From the NCBI RefSeq assembly GCF_020215705.1, contig NZ_JAIWNB010000003.1:1-64000 (forward strand): DNA of 64,000 nucleotides, given 5' to 3'. Each line of letters starts with the position of its first letter. Positions within the stretch are counted from its first letter, which is position 1. The position numbers and the translations under genes were made by a program. The DNA comes from Nonomuraea aurantiaca. Lineage in GTDB: Bacteria > Actinomycetota > Actinomycetes > Streptosporangiales > Streptosporangiaceae. Below, in pieces: positions 24,896-33,552 of this stretch. The notes under the pieces were generated by a model. It was not told where the DNA came from, did no database searches, and saw only the letters and a list, made by a program, of their open reading frames with translations.

Positions 24896-26170
24896 GTGAA
24901 GCCTAGGATGATGTGGACGGTCGCCCTGCTGTCGGCGGCCGTGATGACGGCCGCGGCCGGCTGTGGCGGCGGTAGCGGCGACAAGGCGGGCGGCGACAAG
25001 ATTCATCTCCGCTTCTCCTACTGGGGCAGTGACGCGCGGCAGAAGCTCACCGAACAGGTCATCAAGAAGTTCGAGGAGAAGAACCCGACCATCGACATCG
25101 AAGGCGACTTCTCCAACTGGGAGAGCTACTACGAGAAGCTGGCCACCAAGGTGGCCGCCAACGACGCGCCCGACGTCATCAGCATCGAGATCCGCGGCCT
25201 GAGCGAGTACGCCGGCCGCAACGCCTTAGCCGACCTGGCGGGCAAGGTCACCACGGGCGACCTCGACCAGCAGGTGCTCACCAGCGGCCAAGTGGACGGC
25301 AAGCAGTACGCCATCCCGAGCGGCGTCAACACCTTCTCGATGCTGGTCAACAAGTCGGCGCTGGACAAGGCCAAGCAGAAGCTGCCCGACGACAAGTCCT
25401 GGACCTGGGACGACTGGATCAACCTGGCCAAGCAGATCTCCGCGGCCGGCAACGGGGTCAACGGAGCCGAGTACAACTACAACCCCGCCTGGCTGCAGAT
25501 CTTCGCGGCGCAGCGCGGCGAGAAGTTCTACGACGGCAACAAGATCGGGGTGACGCCCGAGACGCTCAAGGCGTGGTGGGGCATCCACCAGCAGCTCATC
25601 CAGACCAAGGGCTCCGCCGACGCCGCCAAGAGCGCCGAACTGATCTCCGTGGGCCCCGAGCAGTCGCTGCTGGCCACCAACGCGGGCGCGATGGGCATGT
25701 GGTGGAGCAACCAGCTCAACGCCCTGTCCAAGGCGTCGGGCCAGGAGCTGACCCTGATGCGGATGCCCAAGACGGCGGGTGCGACCACCGGCGGCATGTT
25801 CCTGCAGCCGTCGATGTTCTACACGGCCTCCGCCAAGTCCGACCACCTCGCGGAAGCCGGCAAGTTCATCGACTTCCTGGTCAACGACCCGGACGCGGCC
25901 TCGATCCTGCTGAGTGACCGTGGCCTGCCGACCAACGCCAAGGTGCTCGCCGCCGTCAAGGGCAAGCTGCCGGCCGTCGACCAGAAGACGCTGACCTTCA
26001 TCGACGCGGTCAAGAGCGAGCTGAGCCCGATCGTCGCCCCGCCGAAGGGCGCCCTGCAGATGGAGGACATCCTCAAGCGCAACAGCGAAGAGGTCCTCTT
26101 CGGCAAGACGACACCGGAAGCCGGCGCGCAGAAGTTCCTGACCGAGGCCAACGCGGCCATCGCCGGCTGA
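24896..26170 (+). CDS. Sugar-binding lipoprotein, second ABC importer
   Basis: A 424-residue solute-binding protein with lipobox AAGC in VMTAAAGCGGGSGDKAGG. FSYWGSDARQK near the mature N-terminus and PAWLQIFAAQRGEKFYDG are typical of carbohydrate-binding family 1. The GTG start follows an AGGAGGT ribosome site. It is 34 bp after the second permease. Ligand unknown; sugar-acid glycosides or oligouronides are plausible from the operon partners. Confidence 0.9.
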   Translation: MKPRMMWTVALLSAAVMTAAAGCGGGSGDKAGGDKIHLRFSYWGSDARQKLTEQVIKKFEEKNPTIDIEGDFSNWESYYEKLATKVAANDAPDVISIEIRGLSEYAGRNALADLAGKVTTGDLDQQVLTSGQVDGKQYAIPSGVNTFSMLVNKSALDKAKQKLPDDKSWTWDDWINLAKQISAAGNGVNGAEYNYNPAWLQIFAAQRGEKFYDGNKIGVTPETLKAWWGIHQQLIQTKGSADAAKSAELISVGPEQSLLATNAGAMGMWWSNQLNALSKASGQELTLMRMPKTAGATTGGMFLQPSMFYTASAKSDHLAEAGKFIDFLVNDPDAASILLSDRGLPTNAKVLAAVKGKLPAVDQKTLTFIDAVKSELSPIVAPPKGALQMEDILKRNSEEVLFGKTTPEAGAQKFLTEANAAIAG

Positions 26171-26232
26171 GGTCTGATCCGGGCTGGGGGCACGACGCCC
26201 CCAGCCTCCACTCCACGACTCGGGGAGAGAAG

Positions 26233-27513
26233 TTGAGCACCAGGTACGCCTTCGTCGGACTCGGCCATCGCGCCCAGATGTACGTCGACGCCCTGCTGGG
26301 TGACTGGCGGGACACCGGGACGATCGCCGGCCTCTGCGACGTCAACCAGACGCGCATGAACTACTACGTCGAGCGCATCGGCGAGCCGGTGCCGTGCTTC
26401 ACCCCCGACGATTTCGGCAAGCTGCTGGAGCTGGCCGACGCGGTCGTGGTCACCACGGTGGACGCGACGCACGCCCGCTACGTCGTCGCCGCCCTCGACG
26501 CGGGCCTCGACGTCATCGTGGAGAAGCCGCTCACCATCGACGCCGAGGGCTGCGAGGCCATCGCCGCGGCCGCCGAGCGCAACCCGGGCAAACTGGTGGT
26601 CACCTTCAACTACCGCTACTCGCCCCGCAACTCGGCGGTCAAGAAGCTGATCAGCGAAGGCGCGATCGGCGAGGTCACCTCGGTCCACTTCGACTGGGCG
26701 CTGGACACCATCCACGGCGCCGACTACTTCCGCCGCTGGCACCGCGACAAGGCCAACTCGGGCAGCCTGCTGGTGCACAAGTCCACCCACCACTTCGACC
26801 TGGTCAACTGGTGGCTCGCGGCGGCGCCGGAGCTCGTCTTCGCCCAGACCGACCTGCGCTTCTACGGCCAGGCCCTGCCCCGAGGCCCACGCCCCGCCCG
26901 CGGCCAAGGCGCGCCCGGCCTCGGCACCGACCCCTTCATCCTGGACATCTCCACCGATGAGCGGCTCAAGCGGCTCTACCTGGACGCCGAGCACGAGGAC
27001 GGCTACATCCGCGACCAGGACGTCTTCGGACCGGGCGTGACCATCGACGACAACATGTCGGTCCTGGTCCGCTACGCCAACCGGGCCATGCTCACCTACT
27101 CGCTCACCGCGCACGCCCCGTACGAGGGCTACCGGGTCGTCTTCAACGGCACGGAGGGCCGGATCGAGCTGGAGGTCATCGAGCGGCCCTGGACGCCGGA
27201 GCAGGCCGCGATCGACCCGAGCGCCGCGGGCAAGGAGCACATGGCCGGCGCCGGGGAGAAGCTCATCCTGCACCGGCACTGGCAGGAGCGCGAGGAGATC
27301 GTGATCGAGCAGGGGGAGGGCGGTCACGGCGGCGGCGACCGGCTGCTGCTCGACGACGTCTTCCGCGGCCCCGGCGACGACCCGCTCGGGCGTCCGGCGG
27401 GTTACCGCGACGGCATCCGCAGCGTGCTGGTCGGCGTGGCCGCCACCCGCTCGGCCACCACCGGCACGCCCGTCCGCCTGGCGGCCGACGGCACCCGCCT
27501 CGTGGGCGCCTGA
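26233..27513 (+). CDS. Gfo/Idh/MocA family oxidoreductase
   Basis: A 426-residue NAD(P)-dependent sugar oxidoreductase: Rossmann start YAFVGLGHRAQMYV, EKP motif in VIVEKPLTID and the C-terminal sheet domain with STHHFDLVNWWLA. It starts at TTG 26233 with a GGGGAGAGA site. Related proteins oxidise or epimerise sugars and polyols or cleave glycosides by oxidation. The C-terminal region (about residues 215-235) has a Gly/Arg/Pro-rich loop. Substrate unknown. Confidence 0.85.
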   Translation: MSTRYAFVGLGHRAQMYVDALLGDWRDTGTIAGLCDVNQTRMNYYVERIGEPVPCFTPDDFGKLLELADAVVVTTVDATHARYVVAALDAGLDVIVEKPLTIDAEGCEAIAAAAERNPGKLVVTFNYRYSPRNSAVKKLISEGAIGEVTSVHFDWALDTIHGADYFRRWHRDKANSGSLLVHKSTHHFDLVNWWLAAAPELVFAQTDLRFYGQALPRGPRPARGQGAPGLGTDPFILDISTDERLKRLYLDAEHEDGYIRDQDVFGPGVTIDDNMSVLVRYANRAMLTYSLTAHAPYEGYRVVFNGTEGRIELEVIERPWTPEQAAIDPSAAGKEHMAGAGEKLILHRHWQEREEIVIEQGEGGHGGGDRLLLDDVFRGPGDDPLGRPAGYRDGIRSVLVGVAATRSATTGTPVRLAADGTRLVGA

Positions 27514-27599
27514 CCGATGCGTGAGCTGCGCCACCTGCGGCCGTTCTCCGGGCCGGCCGATGCGTGAGCTGCGCCACCTCGGGCCGTTCTCCGGGCTGG
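27514..27599 (+). repeat. 43-bp tandem duplication over a gene start
   Basis: Units 27514-27556 and 27557-27599 match at 40 of 43 bases. Each contains ATGCGTGAGCTGCGCCACCT. Because 43 is not a multiple of three, the first ATG gives only a 16-codon peptide that stops just after the second ATG. Confidence 0.95.
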
Positions 27600-28648
27600 C
27601 CGAGCTCGCGGAGCGCCGGCACGGCCTGTTTCCCGAGGCCGCGCCCGGCCCCGCGCTCAGGAAGGCCGCCCGCGAGGCCATCGGGACGCTCGACCTCGCC
27701 GTACGAGAGGTGCGGGTCGAGCGCTCCTGGACGACGCGCGACCTCAGCGGCGAGGAACTGTCCTGGTCGGTGGGGTTCGGCCCGCGTACCCACGCCTACC
27801 TGCTCAAGCCCCGCCACGCGGAAGGACCGCTGCCCGGCGTGCTCGCGTTGCACTGCCACGCGGGCATGAAGTGGGCGGGCAAGGAGAAGATCGCGGACGG
27901 CCCCGAGCCGGCCACACCCGAGGTGCTGCGGCTGCGCGAGCAGATCTACGGCGGCCGGGCCTACGCGAGCGAGCTGGCCAGGCGGGGCTTCGCCGTGCTC
28001 GTCCCCGACGCGATCGGCTGGGGCAGCCGCCGGTTCGACCGGGCGGACATGCCCGAGCGCGTGCTCGCCCAGGCGGACGATCCCGGCATGTCCGAGGCGG
28101 ACCGCTACGACGTCGCGGCCGGGCACCACGAGCACGTGCTGGAGAAGTACTGCACCCTGCTCGGCACCTCGCTGGCCGGCGTGGTGGCGGGCGAGGACCT
28201 GGCCGCCGCGGCCTACCTGCGCTCACGCCCCGACGTCGGGCGGATCGGCTGCGTGGGGCTGTCGGGGGGCGGCCTGCGGGCGGCGCTGCTCGGCGCGTTC
28301 GACACCGGCGTCGCCGCGGTCGCCGTCGCCGCGATGGTCTCCACCTACCGCGAGCTCCTGGACGGCTACGTCGCCGGGCACACCTGGATGTTCTTCCCGC
28401 CCGGCCTGTCACGCGTCTGCGACTGGCCGGCGCTGGTCGCCGCCCGCGCGCCAGAACCGCTCCTGGTCATGTACGGCGAGCGCGACCAGCTGTTCCCGCC
28501 GGCCGGGATGCGGGCGGCGCACGAGGCCATCGCGCGCCGCCACCCGGACGGCGGCTACGAGGGGGTCTTCTTCGACGCCCCGCACGCCTTCGACGTCCCC
28601 ATGCAGGAGCACGCCTTCACCTGGCTAGAGCGCCGCCTCGGCGGCTAG
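27560..28648 (+). CDS. Alpha/beta hydrolase (dienelactone hydrolase-like)
   Basis: A 362-residue hydrolase. The nucleophile elbow is GLSGGG, the acid is in MYGERDQLFPP and the histidine in DAPHAFD. LALHCHAGMKWAGKEKIADG and DAIGWGSRRF are typical of acetyl-xylan-esterase or dienelactone-like enzymes in sugar loci. It follows the Gfo/Idh gene directly. ATG 27560 is used because the upstream copy of the start (ATG 27517) leads to an early stop; translational coupling through that short frame is possible. Its 3' end overlaps the converging gene at 28625 by 24 bp. Confidence 0.8.
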   Translation: MRELRHLGPFSGLAELAERRHGLFPEAAPGPALRKAAREAIGTLDLAVREVRVERSWTTRDLSGEELSWSVGFGPRTHAYLLKPRHAEGPLPGVLALHCHAGMKWAGKEKIADGPEPATPEVLRLREQIYGGRAYASELARRGFAVLVPDAIGWGSRRFDRADMPERVLAQADDPGMSEADRYDVAAGHHEHVLEKYCTLLGTSLAGVVAGEDLAAAAYLRSRPDVGRIGCVGLSGGGLRAALLGAFDTGVAAVAVAAMVSTYRELLDGYVAGHTWMFFPPGLSRVCDWPALVAARAPEPLLVMYGERDQLFPPAGMRAAHEAIARRHPDGGYEGVFFDAPHAFDVPMQEHAFTWLERRLGG

Positions 28649-30523
28649 CCCGGCCGCCTCGGCGGCGGACAGGCGCCCGTCGGCCACGACCACGGACACG
28701 CCCCGGGTCAGCTCGTCCTCGAAGACCAGCGGCGTGTCCCAGGCCAGCGCGGTGCCCACACCGGGATACTGCGCCACCCTGACGAACCACGGATCGTCCC
28801 CCGCCCGGACGAACACCAGCGTCCAGTCCTCGCCCGCCAGCGCCAGCCACGGCGCACGGGAGCCGTGAACCCGCTCCTCGCCGTCCTCTGACGAGGTGAA
28901 CACCCGCAACCCCCGCGACCCCGCCGGCGCCCGCCAGAAGAAGCCGCCGTAGCCCGCCCCGTCCCGGCCCTTGGTGGCCGAGCTCTGGATCGTCAGCGGC
29001 GCGCCCGTGAGGTTGCGCAGCGTGAAGCCGAAGTCCAGCGCCCACCCCCGCGACAGCGGGACGGCCCGCACGGTCCGCTCCTCACGGACCACCGGCTCCT
29101 CGCCCGGCCGCTGCCACAGCAGGGTCTCGGCGAAGCCCGAGGAGTCGCGCCCGGTGAACGACACATGCCGCTGGATCCCGTGGTCGTCCAGCCACTGAGG
29201 CCCCTGGTCCCTGACGAACGTCCGGCCGCCCCAGAAGTTGCGCCCGCCGACATCGGTCACGGCCACCCCGGCGCCGAGGTGGTGCGGGTGGTCCGCGGGC
29301 TGCAGCTCGGTCACCACCGTGCCGCACAGCGTGCGGACCGGGTGGAGATAGGGCCGCGGAGCCGCGGTGATCGGCAGGTCGGGCCGCGTGACGTACTCGG
29401 CGACCACCCGGTCGGCCACCATCAGCGGCACGGCCCAGCTCACGCCCAGCTCGGAGAAGAGCTCCAGCCGTTCCGCGCAGGACTCGACCATCTGGGCGAT
29501 GCCGGGCAGCACCGGCCCGTCACCGGAGAGATCCTGGTGGTCCTGGTCGATCGGCAGCGGATCGGGCGCGACCCTGATGGCCTCCAGGACCTCCATGAAC
29601 GCCCCGGTCCGGTGGATCGGCACGATCAGGCCGGCGCCGGAGCGTACGTGCTCGACGAGGTTCTCCAGCAGGTCGGCGCGGGGGAAGCGGCGCACGGGGC
29701 CGTCGCCGACGCGGACCTCGTCCACCGTGTACGTGAACGTGATGGTGCCCCGCTCACCATGGACGACCACGTACGGCTCGTCGCGGCCGGTGGCGCAGAG
29801 CGTCACGGCGGCCACGATCGGCGGCCCGTCCGCCAGGTGGATGCGGATGGCCGAGGTGTCGTCCGACTCGATGGCGTTGGCGTGGAACAGCTCCGCCTCG
29901 ACCGACGTGACCGTGCCGCGCTCCTCGGCGCCCGCCACGGCGAGCGCGGTGGCGACGGCGTGCGCGAAGGGGTTGGTCAGCGCGCCGTCCACGATGTCCA
30001 CGCCGTCGAGCCGACGCCGCCCCGACCAGGAGCTGCGGGTGAAGTAGGAGGCGGGCCGCGGCCACGCCCCCGCCACCCCGATGCCGGTCACGCGGCCGAT
30101 CGTGTCCTCGGCGATCAGCCGGCGCACCTCCGGCAGGGCCGCGGACGCGAGACTCTGGAAGCCCACCTGGCAGGCCAGACCGGCCTCGGCGGCGGCCTGC
30201 TCCATGCGCTCGAAGTCGGCGAGCGTGGCCGCCGTCGGCTTCTCCACCAGCACGTGCGCGCCGGCCGACAATGCCGCCAGCGTCAGGTCCGCGTGCGTCG
30301 GGATCGGGGTCGCCAGGATGGCGATCTTCGCGCCGGTCCGCTTGATCAGCTCGGGCAGGTCGGTGGAGAACTCCGGCGTGCCGAGCCCGTCGAGGTCCTC
30401 GGGGGAGACCGGCCGCACGTCACAGACGCCCGCCAGCTCGATCTGGCCGGCCAGCTTCCGCAGCCGGTTGAGGTAGTGGGCGCCGAACCCGTGCGCTCCG
30501 GCGAGTACGACCCGCATGCTCAT
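28625..30523 (-). CDS. Gfo/Idh oxidoreductase fused to a DUF6807 (PmoA-like) domain
   Basis: A 632-residue two-domain protein. Residues 1-330 form a Gfo/Idh/MocA oxidoreductase (VVLAGAHGFGAHYLNRL, LVEKPTAATL, EVLEAIR). Residues about 355-615 match the DUF6807/PmoA-like beta domain (VVTELQPADHPHHLGAGVAV, NFWGGRTFVRDQG, GYGGFFWRAP). The two are normally separate neighbouring genes in sugar clusters; here they are one chain. It ends the minus-strand operon from 33331 and overlaps the enolase-type gene (ATGA). ATG 30523 or 30517. Substrate unknown. Confidence 0.8.
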   Translation of the reverse strand: MSMRVVLAGAHGFGAHYLNRLRKLAGQIELAGVCDVRPVSPEDLDGLGTPEFSTDLPELIKRTGAKIAILATPIPTHADLTLAALSAGAHVLVEKPTAATLADFERMEQAAAEAGLACQVGFQSLASAALPEVRRLIAEDTIGRVTGIGVAGAWPRPASYFTRSSWSGRRRLDGVDIVDGALTNPFAHAVATALAVAGAEERGTVTSVEAELFHANAIESDDTSAIRIHLADGPPIVAAVTLCATGRDEPYVVVHGERGTITFTYTVDEVRVGDGPVRRFPRADLLENLVEHVRSGAGLIVPIHRTGAFMEVLEAIRVAPDPLPIDQDHQDLSGDGPVLPGIAQMVESCAERLELFSELGVSWAVPLMVADRVVAEYVTRPDLPITAAPRPYLHPVRTLCGTVVTELQPADHPHHLGAGVAVTDVGGRNFWGGRTFVRDQGPQWLDDHGIQRHVSFTGRDSSGFAETLLWQRPGEEPVVREERTVRAVPLSRGWALDFGFTLRNLTGAPLTIQSSATKGRDGAGYGGFFWRAPAGSRGLRVFTSSEDGEERVHGSRAPWLALAGEDWTLVFVRAGDDPWFVRVAQYPGVGTALAWDTPLVFEDELTRGVSVVVADGRLSAAEAAGLAAEAAL

Positions 30524-31569
30524 CTCCAGTGGAGGCCGAGCCCCCGGTGCTCACCGACGCGCACCTTCGCGTCGCTCACGTGGACGGGATACGGCTCGGC
30601 CAGCAGCCCCAGCGCGGCGAACGAGGCGTCCTCGACCTCCTCGGCCATGCACGGCAGCGGCAGAGCCAGCGCGAGCTGCGCCGACAGGTCGGGCAGCAGG
30701 TGCGGATAGACCGGTACGTCGAAGGTCCGGGCCAGCTCGGCGATGCGGAGGAACGGGGTGATTCCCCCCACCCTGACCACATTGGGCTGCACGATGTCGC
30801 AGGCCCCCGCCGTCAGCAGGTCGCGGAAGCCGTAGACGGTGTAGACGTTCTCGCCGACCGCGATGGGCACGTCCACGGACCGCCGCAGCTCCACGTGCGC
30901 GGCGACGTCGTCGGCGGGTAGCGGCTCCTCCAGCCAGTGCAGGTCGTACGGGGCCAGCGCCTCGACGGCGCGGCGGGCCCGGTGCAGGTCCCAGCGCTGG
31001 TTGGCGTCGATCATCAGCAGCGTGCCGGGGCCGACGACCTCGCGGACCGCGGCCACCCGCTCGACGTCCTCGGCGAGGTCGGGCCGGCCCACCTTCATCT
31101 TGATCCCGGGATAGCCCGCGGCCTTCCACCGCCCGGCCTGGGCGACCAGCTCCTCCAGCGAGTAATGCAGGTTCACGCCGCTGCCGTACACCGGAACCGT
31201 GTCCCTGCGCCGCCCCAGCACGTCGGCCAGGCCGCGCTCGCCGCAGCGCAGATCCCACAGCGCCAGGTCCACCCCGGCCAGCGCGACGGTGGTGATCCCG
31301 CCGGGCCCGGCCTCGCGCAGGTGCCGCCAGAGCCGGTCCCACACCACCTCGGGGTGGGGGTCCAGGCCGATGACCGCCTCGCGGATGTCGTTCTCCAGCA
31401 GCGCCTGTACGGCCCGCGCCCCGATCTGCGGCGTCCAGGAGAAGCCGGTGCCCGTCCGGCCGTCGTCGAGCGTGAGCTCCACGACCATGACGTGGTTGAC
31501 GGGCACGTCCGGCCCCCACGGTCTGGACAGCTCGGCGGTGTGAGCGCTCACTTTCAGGTCGCGGATCAT
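30520..31569 (-). CDS. Mandelate racemase/muconate lactonizing-type sugar acid dehydratase or cycloisomerase
   Basis: A 349-residue enolase-superfamily enzyme with K157-x-K159 (IKMKVG), D188 and N190 (MIDANQRW), E214 (HWLEEPL), E240 (AVGENVY), D258 and H290 (VYPHLLPD). It lacks the HSNSHLGIS signature of the 4672 enzyme, so it should act on another acid sugar, such as galactarate, galactonate or galactarolactone. It is followed in the same operon by nothing but the Gfo/Idh-DUF6807 gene and preceded by a 5-dehydro-4-deoxyglucarate dehydratase, which implies a six-carbon diacid product. Confidence 0.82.
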   Translation of the reverse strand: MIRDLKVSAHTAELSRPWGPDVPVNHVMVVELTLDDGRTGTGFSWTPQIGARAVQALLENDIREAVIGLDPHPEVVWDRLWRHLREAGPGGITTVALAGVDLALWDLRCGERGLADVLGRRRDTVPVYGSGVNLHYSLEELVAQAGRWKAAGYPGIKMKVGRPDLAEDVERVAAVREVVGPGTLLMIDANQRWDLHRARRAVEALAPYDLHWLEEPLPADDVAAHVELRRSVDVPIAVGENVYTVYGFRDLLTAGACDIVQPNVVRVGGITPFLRIAELARTFDVPVYPHLLPDLSAQLALALPLPCMAEEVEDASFAALGLLAEPYPVHVSDAKVRVGEHRGLGLHWR

Positions 31570-32444
31570 GAGACGCCTGCCAGCGACCGCCCGTGTTCGA
31601 TCAGGGCCTTCAGTTCGGCCACGTGCTCGGGCGAGGCGTCGACCAGGGGTGGGCGCACCGGTCCCGCGTCCAGGCCGCCGAGCCGTACGCCGGCCTTGAC
31701 CAGGGAGACGGCGTAGCCGGGGACCTTGGAGCGCAGCCGTACGAGCGGCTCGTAGAACTCGGTGAGCAGGTGGTCGGCGCCGTTCAGGAACGCGGTGGCG
31801 ATCTCCGGCGCGAAGGCGAAGACGGCGGAGGAGTAGAGCTCCACGCCGATGCCCCGGTAGGCGCCCATCGTCAGCTCGGCCGTCGGCAGCCCGTTGAAGA
31901 ACTTGAACTCCTCGCCGATCTCCCTGCGCACCGCCAGCACCGTGCGCTGGATGAGGTCGATGTCGCCCAGGCCGTCCTTGAGACCGATCACGCCCGGGAT
32001 CCTGGCCAGCGCCACGACCTGCTCGGGAGTGGGCACCACCGCGTCGCGCTGGTAGATGATGACCGGCAGGATCGCGGCGACCGCGCGCACGTAGGCGGTG
32101 AAGCCTTCGTTGGGGCCCTTGGCCAGGTAAGGCGGCATGAGCAGCAGGCCGTCGGCGCCCGCCTCGCGGGCCGCGCGGGCCTGGGCGAGCGCCGACCCGA
32201 GCGGGCCGCCGGCGCCCGCGAACACCGGTACCTGGCCGGCCGTGGTCTCGACGGCCACCCGGACGACCGCGGCGTGCTCCGCCTCCGACAGCGCGGGGAA
32301 CTCACCCGTGCCGCAGGCCGCGAACACCGCGCCGGGCCGATGCCGGAGCCCGCGCCTGATGTGCTCGGCCAGTACCTCCTCGGCGAGCCCGTGGTCGGGG
32401 TCGAAGGGGGTCACGGGGAAGAAGAGGACTCCGCTGAGGTTCAT
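31566..32444 (-). CDS. 5-dehydro-4-deoxyglucarate dehydratase, second copy
   Basis: A 292-residue paralogue of the enzyme at 16718-17623: Lys156 in GLKDGLGDID, Tyr131 in VIIYQR, loop ACGTGEF, with FFNGLPTAELTMGAYRGIGV and LYSSAVFAFAPEIA. Predicted reaction is the same dehydration-decarboxylation to alpha-ketoglutarate semialdehyde. ATG 32444 overlaps the stop of the epimerase-type gene (ATGA). The clearly different flanks and regulator suggest a second, separately controlled aldarate branch. Confidence 0.88.
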   Translation of the reverse strand: MNLSGVLFFPVTPFDPDHGLAEEVLAEHIRRGLRHRPGAVFAACGTGEFPALSEAEHAAVVRVAVETTAGQVPVFAGAGGPLGSALAQARAAREAGADGLLLMPPYLAKGPNEGFTAYVRAVAAILPVIIYQRDAVVPTPEQVVALARIPGVIGLKDGLGDIDLIQRTVLAVRREIGEEFKFFNGLPTAELTMGAYRGIGVELYSSAVFAFAPEIATAFLNGADHLLTEFYEPLVRLRSKVPGYAVSLVKAGVRLGGLDAGPVRPPLVDASPEHVAELKALIEHGRSLAGVS

Positions 32445-33331
32445 CCGGTCTCCAGTTCGGTGTGCCACGATCTCTTGGGCGTCCAGCCCAGCATCCGCCC
32501 GGCCTTGGCGGAGGTGAAGGCGGGAGCGGTCCCGGTGAGGTTCGCGGCCGCGGCGGCGGTCGAGGGGATGACGGCGGGGAGCAGCTCCGCCAGGGGCTCG
32601 CGGGCCAGCGCGTCGGCCGCCCCCGCGAAGAACACCTCGCCGTTGGGCAGGTCGGGCAGGCGTTCGAGGAGCACCGAGATCAGGTCGGAGGCGTCCCTGG
32701 CGTCGAGGTAGTTGAACAGCGAGGCCCCGGCGATGTCCGGCCGGTCCAGCCGTTCGGCGATCGTGTGGCCCGACTGGGTGGGCGCGCCCGTCCACTCCTC
32801 GGGAGCCACCACGAAGCACGGCCGCACCGCCGCGAACCGCGTCTCCGAGCCGCTGCGCGCGAACGACGCCATCGTCTGCTCGGCCACGACCTTGGACAGG
32901 TTGTAGGCGTTCCACGGCGCGACGGGGTGCTCCTCGTCGATGGGCAGATAGCTGGGCGTCCAGCCGCCGGGCGCGCCGTAGCCGATGACGGTCGGGCTGC
33001 TGGCCACGACCACCTTGCCGACTCCGGTGTTGCTCGCCGCCGCGCACACGTTGAAGGCGAGCTGGGTGTTGGTACGGAAGGTCAGCCCGTCGGTACGGCT
33101 GAAGGGGGTCGCGATCGCGGCCAGGTGGATCACCGCGTCGGGCCGGAAGCGGGCCATGACGTCATACGCCTCGCCCAGGTTCGTCAGGTCGGCGGGCAGG
33201 GTGACCGCGGCCTCGGGGGGACTGCCCGGGGTGACGTCGATGCCGATCACCTCGTGACCGGCCTGAGCCAATGAGGCGACCACGCTGCGCCCTAGCCGGC
33301 CGGCGCTGCCGGTCACCAGTGTTCGTGTCAT
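32441..33331 (-). CDS. NAD-dependent epimerase/dehydratase family protein
   Basis: A 296-residue extended SDR: TLVTGSAGRLGRSV, HLAAIATPF, SSPTVIGYG and catalytic Tyr-x3-Lys in AYNLSK. It could oxidise a sugar or uronate to a lactone, as the enzyme at 21991 does, but it lacks the uronate dehydrogenase signatures seen there, so substrate is open. First gene of the minus-strand operon running to 28625, with a promoter at 33378-33407 and a LacI-type operator at 33362. Confidence 0.75.
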   Translation of the reverse strand: MTRTLVTGSAGRLGRSVVASLAQAGHEVIGIDVTPGSPPEAAVTLPADLTNLGEAYDVMARFRPDAVIHLAAIATPFSRTDGLTFRTNTQLAFNVCAAASNTGVGKVVVASSPTVIGYGAPGGWTPSYLPIDEEHPVAPWNAYNLSKVVAEQTMASFARSGSETRFAAVRPCFVVAPEEWTGAPTQSGHTIAERLDRPDIAGASLFNYLDARDASDLISVLLERLPDLPNGEVFFAGAADALAREPLAELLPAVIPSTAAAAANLTGTAPAFTSAKAGRMLGWTPKRSWHTELETG

Positions 33332-33361
33332 CGGTCGTTCACCACTCCTGCTTGGGATACG

Positions 33362-33373
33362 GCAACCGGTTGC
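33362..33373. promoter_or_regulatory. LacI-type operator of the minus-strand operon
   Basis: GCAACCGGTTGC is a perfect 12-bp palindrome just downstream of the -10 box of the minus-strand promoter, so a repressor would cover the transcription start. Confidence 0.75.
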
Positions 33374-33377
33374 AGAA

Positions 33378-33407
33378 AGTATCGAGCCAGGGCCGGGAGA
33401 ACGTCAA
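33378..33407 (-). promoter_or_regulatory. Predicted promoter of the 33331-28625 operon
   Basis: On the minus strand TTGACG (33407-33402) and GATACT (33383-33378) are spaced 18 bp, directly upstream of the palindromic operator. Confidence 0.6.
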
Positions 33408-33494
33408 GCGGCACGGCCTTCTCCTACCAGGAGGTCTGGCCATATGAAGAGATATGGTGGGGATTTAGGTGAAAAATCCGGCGGAGATGGCTGA

Positions 33495-33525
33495 TTGACA
33501 GTGATACAAACGATTGCACTAAAGT
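33495..33525 (+). promoter_or_regulatory. Promoter of the LacI gene with embedded operator
   Basis: TTGACA (33495-33500) is followed after 19 bp by TAAAGT (33520-33525). Between them TACAAACGATTGCA (33505-33518) resembles TGCAACCGGTTGTA at 22831, with the same CAA-CG-TTG frame, suggesting autoregulation. The rest of 33408-33494 is unassigned. Confidence 0.55.
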
Positions 33526-33552
33526 ACTAGGTACGGTCGGAGGAGGCCAAGC

